Positions 1 through 10,800 of a stretch of DNA of 64,000 bases are shown here, piece by piece (position 1 is the first letter of the stretch; each line of letters opens with the position of its first letter). The DNA is from Undaria pinnatifida (Eukaryota; Sar; Phaeophyceae; Laminariales; Alariaceae): NCBI GenBank assembly GCA_012845835.1, contig JABAKD010000029.1, positions 14,250,392 to 14,314,391 on the forward strand. The letters are read 5' to 3'. Position numbers and translations under genes: made by a program. Under the pieces are notes generated by a model. The model made no database searches. It saw nothing but the letters and a program-made list of their open reading frames with translations, and had not been told where the DNA came from.

Positions 1-937
1 CTCTTGCAGCAACAGCTGTTAAGGAAATGATATCGTACCCGGGACACAGAGACATGCGCACTTCTCGCTGCATGCCGGTACCTCGAACTGCCACGAAGCG
101 TCTATCCGATACTATTTGCCTACTGTCAGCCCCGAGCGTATTGGACCAAAAGCCATCTATGGCGTCAGCAAAACAAACCTAGAATGGGGAATGGTTCACA
201 TCCCTGTGGTACTGTACTGGCCTGGACCTGGCACATCGTAGACTGACTCCCGATTTCACTTTTATATGTTTCTGGTGGAGGCATGAATTGCGTCAGCTGT
301 GATATATGCGTGTACCACCTTGGGTTGTGTGTGTGTTTTTCCCTGGGGTATCCCTCAGCTCCAGAGTGACTGGAGCCTGTCCTGTGACCACGGACTTGAT
401 TATGCAAGTTAATGTGAGAACAACAACAACAACAACAACAACTGTGTGAAGGACGATGTGGTGGGAAGGGCCCTTGAATTACAGCGTGAGAGTGGATGGT
501 GCACGTCAACCGCCGTGGCGCAAAAGCGTAGATCGGCAGTCAAGACCAAACTATCCACGTGATAGGTGTTAGTGTACAGCCACGTTAACAGATGCAGTGC
601 GTCACGCAGCTGCCATAAACCGACAATACATTTTTTAAAACGTGTCCAAGTCAGCTGCGCCACTAAGAGCGCGGGTCGAGGACAACAGTCCCCAGCATAA
701 TATCTGCGCCCCCCCCCGAAGTCACAAGATAAAGGTTTCTTCAAAGCCTAGATCCAGTCTGCGAAGTGAGCGTGTGATTTCCCGAGCAGTAGGCGACCGG
801 GCCGACAGGTGACATTCTTTACGCAAAAAAACACAAAAATATCGAACACATCTACGATTCGGCTGTAGGCATTCCACTTGACTCGGAAACACCAAAAGCA
901 ACCAACTCAACGGACATGCTAAGTTCGTTCCTGCTAC
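1..937. other. Downstream flank of KRI1
   Basis: Contains the KRI1 3' region and, at 225-441, a retroposon-like repeat ending in (CAA)n. No other gene is supported. Confidence 0.6.
225..441 (+). repeat. SINE/LINE-3'-end-like retroposon with (CAA)n tail, longest copy
   Basis: Closely matches 40685-40884 along about 200 bp, including CCTGTGACCACGGACTTGAT, and ends AATGTGAGAA followed by CAA repeats. Shorter copies at 60882-60970 (minus) and about 22680-22760 keep the same end. A shared tail end with variable 5' truncation points to retroposition. Confidence 0.65.
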
Positions 938-1801
938 CTACAACCCGTACGATGCCAACCGAGACTTGGAAACGCCTACAGCGGCAGCAAGCTTTACGGC
1001 CTTCCCTTCGCCCTTCTTCGCCTTTTTCTTCCCACGCTGCCCACCATCTCCCTCCTTACCACTAGAAACCCCGCCACCGCCGCCACCTCCACCTTTACCG
1101 CTAGACCCTCGGCGAGTTTTCTTAATAGAACCGCCTCCCACCACGGGTGCCGGCGCCGTTTGGCCGGCTTTGCCGCTGTCTGCTATTTCAGCGCCCCCCT
1201 CGTGAGCAACCCTGTCCTTATGTGACTCGTCCTGCGCCTCCTCGTCATCCCCGGACAGCCGGCTGCGTTTCTTGCCTCTCTTTTTCCTGCCGCTGCTGCC
1301 GCCGTCTCGATCGTCGTCTTCGGGATTGGTCGCCCCATCCACATCCTCCACCGCCGACATGGGTTGCACCCTCGGCACCAGCTCTGCTTCCTCTTGCCCG
1401 TCCTTACCCCCGCCCGAGCCCACGCCGGCCTGCACCCGCTGCTTCTTCTGCCCCTTCTTACGCCGACGCCTCTTACCTCCTGCTAACTCCGCCGTTACTG
1501 GCGGTTTCGAACCGTCACCGGTTGAGCCGTCCGCTTCCGGAAGGAGTTGCGGCACTGCACCGGCAACGGTTGGGTTTGCCGCCAACTCGGCGGGTGCGAT
1601 AGCGGAGGAGGAAGAAGACGCCGAGGCTTTCTTCTTTCCGCGGCGCCTTTTCTTTGAACGCAGGGCCTGCATCTCCGCCTCGGCGGCTGCTTCCCTCGCC
1701 TTGACCTCCTCTCGAAGTTGTCGCCGCCGACGCGCGTCTAGCTTGGGCTCGTCCGTGCGGTAGGGCGCCAGTTTCTTCAGCGGCACGTACTTGTTCAAGT
1801 C
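938..1801 (-). CDS. KRI1: KRI1 exon 11, C-terminus
   Basis: Acceptor CTTTAAG. Reads DLNKYVPLKKLAPYR, then a low-complexity Lys/Arg/Gly/Glu tail of about 260 residues with repeated KKRRRGKKK-type nucleolar basic runs. It ends SRLASYGL and TAG at 938-940. The basic tail is longer than in compact fungal Kri1 proteins. Confidence 0.93.
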   Translation of the reverse strand, partial: DLNKYVPLKKLAPYRTDEPKLDARRRRQLREEVKAREAAAEAEMQALRSKKRRRGKKKASASSSSSAIAPAELAANPTVAGAVPQLLPEADGSTGDGSKPPVTAELAGGKRRRRKKGQKKQRVQAGVGSGGGKDGQEEAELVPRVQPMSAVEDVDGATNPEDDDRDGGSSGRKKRGKKRSRLSGDDEEAQDESHKDRVAHEGGAEIADSGKAGQTAPAPVVGGGSIKKTRRGSSGKGGGGGGGGVSSGKEGDGGQRGKKKAKKGEGKAVKLAAAVGVSKSRLASYGL

Positions 1802-4800
1802 CTTAAAGGGATATGCACAAACAGGGGGGCGGGGGGGGTGCTCATTATCGCGCACGGTCGTAGACTACAGACCATTGACCCTCGAATACCTGCATTGCCG
1901 GGGCGGATGAAGAACGACAGGTTTTCGCCGACAATGGGGGGTCGGGGGTAGGAACCCACGTATTTCGGGCGGCCCTAGGGAAAAGGGTGTAACGTTGATT
2001 GGTCAAGACTCGTCAGCAGAACAGACACGGGTGCGTCAGTGTTCTGTGTTCCGAGAATGCAAGTTGCCGTCTACTGCGGGTCATCATGCTGTACATGACT
2101 TATCCAGGGGGTATCGACTCTGGCGTACTCGGCCACCAAACCTTGCTGTGCCATTTACACTCACGTAGATATTCGGGTGTACTAAAAAACCCTCTTGGAC
2201 ATGTCCTCAGTACTAAAAGAAGAGCAACCGTAAATTCTTCCCTCAAAATAGCCCAGTAGTCCCTCATTGGGGGGAGGGGCGTGAGCTATGTTACAAACAG
2301 CTTGGCCAAAACGCATCTACTCGTGCAGTAGTAGCCCGGGCACGCGCTACGCAAGGCTTCGCTAGGGCATTTAGCGAGCGCGACCTCGGCGCGACATGGT
2401 GAGGCGGGCAGATCAGCAGCATCTGTGGATGGAGATTACAGCATTGTACCTCGCCAATCTGTGGGCGGAAATATAACAGTGTAGATTATATACATCACCC
2501 AATTTGTGGGATGATTTGTAGCATGGTATACACCTCACCAATCTGTGGGCGGAGATGGTAGCCTCGTGGCGCACCATGCAAAGGGCGTCTCACCTTGTCG
2601 TCGGCCAGCAGAATCTCCTCCGGTGTCAGCCCGAAATCGTTCGATTTTACCTTCGTGTACTTGAACCTGCGAAAGGGCAACAACAGCACAAGGAGGTACC
2701 AGTACCAGCTTATAGCGAAGCCAAGCACGGGACCTGCCTCACGCCACGCCATTCTTCGAAGTTGATATGATATGATATGATATGATATGATATGATATGA
2801 TGTCATATGATATGATATGATATGATATGATATGATGTCATATGATACGATGCGATATTATATGAAATGATATGATATGATGTGATATGATATGAAAAGA
2901 TATGATATGATGTCGTATGAATTTATTCATATCATATCATATCATATCATATATATGAAATGATATGATATGATGTGATATGATATGAAAAGATATGATA
3001 TGATGTCGTATGAATTTATTCATATCATATCATATCATATCATATCATATATTATATGAAATGATATGATATGATGTGATATGATATGAAAATATATGAT
3101 ATGATGTCGTATGAATTTATTCGTATCATATCATATCATATCATATCATATCATATCATACCATATCATAAAATATCATATCATGTAACAGACGCACGCT
3201 AGGGCAGAGGAGAACCAACCATTGTTGTATTTGTTAGGCTCCTCGCACCATTCAGGAGCTCCTTCACCTCTCCCACGAACTCATTTACCTATTAATAGTG
3301 TAGGGAAAAATGAAAGTGATACCATATACTACATATACTACAAGGTTCCCCTTGGGATGCGTATATACCATATACCATACAACATATAACATATACCATA
3401 TACCATATACCATATACCCGATGAACACCATGGCCTAGGTATACATCGAAAAAATACCATTTAAAAAAAACGAAAAGTCCGACGACTTTGGGTCATTAAC
3501 CCTTTTAGCGCCGCACTCCCGACTTGGGTACAAATGACTTGAAGTTACAACTTACATGTAGGACTTGGAAATGGGTTAAGGAGCCCCTTCATTCAGAAAA
3601 CGTTTCAGCCAAAAAAATGTTTACCTCTATCGTAGCATGCGTCAATAGTCCAATAGTCCAATAGTCCAATAGTCCAACAGTCCAATAGTCCAATAGTCCA
3701 ATAGTCCTCCTTTCGCCCCTTTAGGACTGCGTCAACGTTTTTTGGGGACAACTTTCTTGGACTTAGTGTATACGACAGTGTTTTAGTATAAGGGAGGGCT
3801 ATTAGCAGACATGCGGTTACCCGGCGTAAACTGCGCGCTGCCTAGCGGCGTTCGTTGATGCGATCGATCGGTTCAGCAAAATATCACATCTCTTCAATGA
3901 GGGCAAAACGTTCGCCTTGGCTCGTCCGCGCGAGCAAAAACACGAGGCAGCAACCGACGGCCCTCGTGGCTGCGGCAGCGAAAAAACACTTTCGAATAGG
4001 CAAAAAACACAACCCAAAACTGCGCCGACGACTCCACCACCCTGGTGAAAAACAACCTTCCGCCGTAGAACGGCCTACTGGGCGTGCTCTGTGACACGGG
4101 AAGGGTTGGAGGCCAAAAACGATACCTGCGTTCTCACTGCCACGCGGTGTTTTGAACCGAGCTGGACGGGAAAAAGCAAAGACGGCCACAAACTTCGCCG
4201 GTCAGCCCCGGCTGCCAAAGTAGTATTCACAGGCTGTAGGGGTCGAACATGTTAGCGCGCAGCACGCGCTGTCACCAGGGAATAATGGTACGTACCAAAA
4301 ACGTCAGGATGTGGCACTTTGACCGCATGATCGACGGCAATTTTGCAATAATTTACCTAGACTTGACGCGAAACTACCAGGTTTCGGTATACAACGATCG
4401 GTTTGACACCCTTGACGGATGGACGCTTTCCCTTGACTAACCGTCTCCTGGCATATTTGGCAGGCGCGATGCGTTTTCAGGATACTGCGGGCAACCCTCA
4501 GAGAACAACGCTCAGCAAAGCTCGCAAAAACGCCCCCAACAGCGGCATCAAAGCCGCGTCAGTCAAAAAACGCCACAAGGACGAAAACCACTGTAGGAGT
4601 GAAACCAGATCTGTATGAGGCTCCTCTCTCAACCCCGTACCCCTCCCCATACTAATTCGAAGTGATTTATCCCCAAGAACGGGTTTCCAGATGTAAAGGC
4701 ATTAGGGAGCTCTTACGCCTGGCCCAAAACCTGACCACATGGATGAGGAAAATAAAAGTGCAACCACCACGCGTAACACGAACAACATTACAACAACACA

Positions 4801-7800
4801 AGGGTTTTTTTATTGCAATATCGGGTTACCGTGCGTTAGTCTATGAGTACTCGACGAGCGCCGACGGTCAGAATAAGGATGGCCACAAAATTCCACCCCT
4901 ACCAGCGTCACAAACAACCATTGCGCCTTGCACGGCACATAAAACGAACCCAGCCCACCTGCAAGGGATGTCCCCGATGATGTCCTCGTAGTCCAGCTTG
5001 TACAGCTCGTCCAACAGTTGCTCCTTCTGCGCGCCCACTCCACCGAAATCCTCCCCATCTTCCCCCCCCTCCTCATATTCTTCCCAATCCTCCTCTTCTT
5101 CTTCGCCCCCTTCCTCCCAAGTACCGTCGCCCTCCTCGCGCCCCTCCCCCTCCAAATTGGCAGCAGTTTCGTCTCCGTTCTCCGCAGCTTCGTCCGCCCC
5201 CGCGTCGCCATCGTACTGTTCGAGGTCGCCGAGTCCCTCCAGAGGGTCATCCCCGGGTTTCCACCCGTCGTCGGCGTCTTCGGCGTTGTAGTAGCTGTCC
5301 CCGAACGCTTTTTCGGTCACCGCGTCCCATCTAACCCACAAAAATATACCCGCCGGGGATGAGAAACGGATAGGGTTTATTTGGAGAGGAACCATTTACA
5401 GGAGCTATTATATGCGGTTCAAGTGTGGTTCGAGCGCTCAGGGATGGTGCTAGTGTAAGGGCTAGCGTTAGATATACGGTTGAGCTTACGCAAGATTTTC
5501 TTACCCCGGTTTAAGCGTGGTTTGGGGATTCAGGGTTAGGGTTTTAGTGCTCTATGGTTAGGAATAGGGCTGGGTCAGACATTACTATGCCGGCTTAACC
5601 CCCTTTAGACACCCGAAATCCCGCCCTATATTAATTTCAACTAATGTGCCACCGACAACGCCTTTCCAGTTGAAAGGTGTTGCGTGTGGGTTGACCCTTG
5701 AGGGTTAGGGTTAGGGATGCGCATGCTCAAATCAAATTCCAAAAAAATGTCCCCAAAATCGTGTTTCCAGTTGGAGAGGCGTTTTGCGTGGTTTGACCCT
5801 TCAGCATTAGGGTTCCCTAGGGATGGGCACGCTCCATCGAAATCAACCCGTTGGAGTTTGTCTGGAGGGGCACTCTTGATACACACGACCCCGAGGGAGA
5901 GTACCCCAGGTCGGACACTATTCATAGTGCAGTGGTGGAGCCTATAGAAGGCGGTGAAGTGCGAAGCGATTTTGGCAGCCCTGTATCGAGAGACCACCCT
6001 ACCCGTTACAAGGCGGTTGATCGCCATATCGAGATTATAAAGTTGCCTCAATACGGCGATGCCCGCCCTGTCGATTTCATACTGCGCTTTTAGTGTACAG
6101 TGAAGCGTGATATTCAGCCAGTGGACGCCATAGAGTACTGCACCGAGGGAGACACGCGTGCGGGAAGGAAAGAACGATACAGTAACTTAGCAGTACCAAA
6201 AAGTAACTCCGTGAACATCAGTGATGTCAAGAGCACTACAAAAAACACACACAGCAGAGCAGGCAGGGGCACACACGCCTCTTGCATTTCACGGGGTACT
6301 GGCACGATATATTGTTTTTAAGCTGATTGTCGTACAGATATCGCGGAAAATGCACGACCATAGCCATGCCCTTCTGTACTGACAGTACTCTTCGTGTACC
6401 TTCGGGATATGATCTAGGGGCACGCGTATTCTTGCAGCATTAGCAGCAGCAGCAGCAGCAGCAGCAAGGGTGTGACGCATCTTTTTTCTCTCGGGCGGGA
6501 AGAAGCAAAGAGCTCTTGGAGAGCTTGCAGCAGCAGAAGCAGCAGCAGGGGTGTCATGTACCTCTTCTCTCTCAGGGGGGCAGCAGCAGAGAGCTTGCAG
6601 CAGCAGGAGCAGCAGCAGCAGCGGCGGCAGCAGCAGCGGCAGCAGCAGCAGCAGCAGCAGGGGTGTGACGTATATCTCATCTCTCAGGGAGGCAGCAGCA
6701 GAGAGAGGTTTGGTACTCATGTGGAGGCAGCCATGGGCCGTGAAAAGGGCAGGGCGGATACCGCCCTAAACAGGGCCGACCCCGCCCTGTATAGGGTCCG
6801 CATCTATATAGGGCGGTAGTCGTCCTTAATCAGGGCATCTGTCGTGCAAGCCGACTTCGGTCGCCTTTCTCGAGGTGCCGTCCGATTCTGACCGTCTTTC
6901 GGATGCATCAATACTATGCACCCGGTACAGAATAAATTTGTGGTTACACGATTAGGGGTGACGGGTATGCCTGCTAGGGTTGCTTCGCCGTGACCGCATC
7001 CCGCCTGCTCCATCAAATCCAACCCGCCTGGGATGTTCGGGAGCTAAACTATATATATGGACAAGAGCCCGCGAGAGAATGCCACAGGTTAGACAATATC
7101 ATACACCGGTTTGGGTGTGTTTGGAGGGCTAAGGGCTACGGCTGGGGCGAGGATTGCGTTGAAGTACTGTCCCCGAACGCCTTCCCGGCAATGGCACCCA
7201 CTCCATCGAAATCCCTACAAAATAAAATACGGGGACCTCGTACATATTATTCGTACAACAAGTGTGTTTTGACTGAGTGAACACGGCACGCAACCCGCCG
7301 AGGATACGAAAGCGTTTGTCTGGAGAGGATTGGAGAGAGAAAGAGATAACTGGAGAGAGGAAGAGTGTATTGGAGAGAAGGAGAGAATATTGGACAAAGG
7401 AAGAGAGTATTGGAGAAATGAAGAGATATTGGAGAAAGGAAGAGATATTGGACAGAGGAAGAGTTTGTCGGACAAAATAAGAGTTTATTGGAGAGAGGAA
7501 GGGTTCACACTATTATACCACATTGTACTACCATTTAATGACACGGGCCCGTGCAAGAATGATTACCACATTATTTTACTATTATACTAATATACTATTA
7601 TACTATTATAACACTACACTAGTATACCGGTTCGAATGTGGTTTGAGGACCCAGAGACAAAGTTGATTGATTGACGGACAGTTTGATTGACTGATTGACG
7701 GACTATTGATAGTTCATTTCCTGGTTGATTGACGGGTTCATTGACAGACTGGATGACCGGTTGATGGACTGATCGACACCGTGTCTAGTTGGTCGGTCGA

Positions 7801-10800
7801 TTGATTGACTAATCTAATCAATCGATTGATCGATCCGTCCATCCATTAAATCCTGTGTGGTTGATGACTGATTGGCTAATCAACTGATTCAACCCCCACC
7901 TTTCTGCGTCAAAGTCTCCCTCGATCAGCGCTTGGGCGTCCTCCCCCACCCCATCCGGCTCGCCCCCGACACCTCCGCCTTCGCCGTCATCGACGAGGGC
8001 GCCGCCGCTCATTTCCTGAATTGCCTGCAACCGCCTCCGTATCTCCTCGCGCTTCAGATTCTTCAATCGGCGCAGCTCGGCCTCTTTTTTCTGCCGCTCT
8101 TCCGCCTTGCGCGCCCTGGGGAAGTGGTGATGGGAGCATTGAACAAACAAAACCGGAACCAAAAAAAAGGAAAACGAACAAGAAAAATAAAAAAATAAAA
8201 CAACGACGAAACATAACGGTTTGCTCTTCTGTCGGTCTTCTTCCGCCTTGCGCACCCTGGGGGAGAGTCGAGAGAGCAATGTCGATAGTGGACAACCAAA
8301 AAAGGCGAAAAATCTAGTTTTGTATACATCCTCTGGCGGATGGTGAACAACAAAGCTCAAGCGCGCCACACTTTCACGTAGTTTCATACATATCAAGTGT
8401 GTCGATTAACTCAATTGTATTAGCGAACCCGGCGCTATTCATAGCTAGCGTGTTCAGTTCCCATGGAAATGACAGGAGCGGGAGCTGTCCCTGCCGGCAG
8501 TCCCCGTTACTACTCCAGCAGCGCACGCTGCGGTTGGATACGGATACTTGAGCATGTCGACCCCACCCAACCTGACCCCTGGAGATTAGATGCGCCGGAG
8601 ATAGCCACCCGGAAACCCATCCCTCGGTGTAGCGTGGGACTTGCGTGCGCTCACCCGCTAACAAAACCCCCCGGCCATGAGAAAACAGCCTTCCGTCGGA
8701 TTTAGTCCAGTTATGGCCCAGACTTCTCATTCGGGCGTCGGTCCTCGGGAAAACAAAGAGGAAAAAGGAAATGAAAAGGAAAATAACCAGCACACTAAAT
8801 CGAAAAACAGCAAAACAGCAAAACATTGCGCGTCCTCATTATTCCGGCGCTCTTTCGCCTCGCACAGCCTGACGAGGTTGATATGGCAACAACGCATATA
8901 TGCCCCCAGTATACTTCACCCCCCGAGTATACTCGCAGTATGGAAACTACTTTGTACTGCGGGTACTGAGAGTATTGCAGTATCATTGGCCGAGACACTG
9001 CGAGTACTGGCACCTCGCCTTGAAGGTTCGCCGGTTGGAAGCATTGTATTTCATGTTGCTCTTGCTCTCGAGCCCCCTTACTCCCTCCACAGTCTGCGGT
9101 CCACTCTTTCTTTTTGATCGAGTGTCGAGTCCTTCGCACGTTTCCCTCCCTCCCTCCCTTCCCTCCCCCCTTTCCTTCCTCCCAGTCCCCACTCGTCGCG
9201 CCAACTTCTGCAGTAGGGGTAACAGCAACCCCGCGGGGTCAACTAATCTCCGCGTACGGCTGCCCCGCCAACGCGCGCGCGCAATCCCAGTCGTAACCCA
9301 GTCGGAACCCAGTCGTAACCCAGTCGTAACCGAGTCGTAACCGAGTCGTAACCCAGTCGTAACCGAGTCGTAACCCAGTCATAATCCAGTCGTAACCCAG
9401 TCGAAACCCAGTCGTAACCTAGTCGTAACCGAGTCTTAACCCAGTCTTAACCCAGTCTTAACCCAGTCTTAACCCAGTCTTGACCCAGTCTTAACCCAGT
9501 CTTGACCCAGTCTTAACCCAGTCGCAACCGCGTCCCATGCTACGGTGGAGGGAGGCATAATATTATCGGGTGAACGGGGAGAATCCTTTGTCGACTGAGG
9601 TATACTCCAGCCAACATTGTTGCATTCCCATGGGTGTGGTATACATCTGGTATTAATAGTATTGTTTTATCGTTGTTTGCGGAGTGCGCGGACAATTGTT
9701 GCGGGAAAAACAGAGCCCCCCCCTCGCCCCCCCCCGCTATCATACCTGCCTGGTTGGTGAAAACCCTACGTGCTCCATCCCGGAATAGTAGGGATGCGAG
9801 GGTCTATGATCATACGACTACGGCCATGCACGACAAAATGGAGTTACAAATACGTTTTCCTTTCCATTTTTGTTGTTTTCTAACCTGGTTTTCTCGTGGG
9901 TATGTTGGCGTTGGGTTATGGCATTCGTCGGTTTCAATACTCGTCGGTTTCAAAATATTCGTCGGTTTCAATATTCGTCGGTTTTGACATTCATCGGTTT
10001 CAAATATTCGTTGGTTTCGGTTTCAACATTCGTCGGTTTCAATGATATTGATATATACACATTCCAACCAACACCAATTTGGAAATCGCAAACACCCTAA
10101 ATGTCTCAAACACCTCTCGGGTGAGATAGAGGTTTCATTCACGTTAACAACCGACAACAATCAGAAGCCCATCGTATCGTACTACTATTAATAGTAGCGT
10201 GTATCCCACACAAGTCTTCTTCGTGGCGGCATAAGCAGCAAATGCGAGCCTGCGGGCGACAAGCACAACGCAAACAAAAAGCACAACCCAAATCATCTCT
10301 TCTAATGGCAACTCACTTTCTGGACTCCCTTTCTCTTTTGCGGCGGTCATCTTTCCTTCGCATCGACCCAGCAATGTTCCGCGAATGCATCGCGATTTCC
10401 CCGCCCCCCTCCTGCGAAACGCACGCCACAAAAACAACAAAAAGCAGAAGGGCGTGCCAACGTTATGCGAGTTCAGAATGAAAAAAATAAAGCCATCCCA
10501 CGTAGGGGTGCAGCAGAAGATTCTAAGAAGTTTCTAAGCTCCTAACATTAGGAGCTAGCTCAATATCATCTCTATCATCCATCATCATCCATCATCACCC
10601 AAAACGCGATGGCTTCGAAGGCTTTTTTTTGTTTGCGCAACCCTGCCCCAAGGTTTCCATTTGCTATGAGCAAGTTCAACACTCCTAACAAAAAAAATAT
10701 TGTATATTGTACCATACTAGTAATGACCGATATCATGATTTCCATGCTTGAGAAGTTGAACCGGTGAACCAGTCAGAACGTCAGAAGGTCAGAAGGTCAG

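Larger units (their letters stand above)
2667..4958 (-). other. KRI1 intron 9
   Basis: Holds the satellite at 2764-3186, a CATATACCATA tract at about 3359-3420, and an 8-bp CAATAGTC repeat (about nine units) at 3644-3706. The remainder, 3720-4958, shows no gene or clear repeat. Confidence 0.7.
5331..7899 (-). other. KRI1 intron 8
   Basis: Carries several diverged copies of the exon 9 acceptor edge (about 5640-5850 and 7156-7225), a GCA-rich array (6437-6700), a purine-rich array (7328-7502) and a GATTGATTGACGG array (7660-7860). Confidence 0.7.
8116..10316 (-). other. KRI1 intron 7 with ghost exons
   Basis: Contains exon-8-edge copies at 8218-8256 and about 8830-8868, the 11-bp satellite 9287-9532, a reverse-strand fragment of the poly(G)-bordered repeat (9717-9840), and a TCGTCGGTTTCAA array (9925-10042). 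Confidence 0.7.

Noticed and set aside
966-1763. Plus-strand open frames opposite KRI1 exon 11
   Set aside because: Shadows of the Lys/Arg/Glu-rich KRI1 C-terminus; Pro/Ser-rich with no family match.
5528-5716. GGGTTAGGG words as interstitial telomere repeats
   Set aside because: Only two adjacent TTAGGG-like units, within a diverged intronic repeat; not enough for a telomeric tract.
6289-6819. Poly-Gln, poly-Leu and poly-Cys open frames on both strands
   Set aside because: They are translations of a CAG repeat array inside a KRI1 intron.
9287-9532. Regular short repeats as a possible CRISPR array
   Set aside because: Unit is 11 bp without unique spacers, in a eukaryotic intron; it is a satellite.
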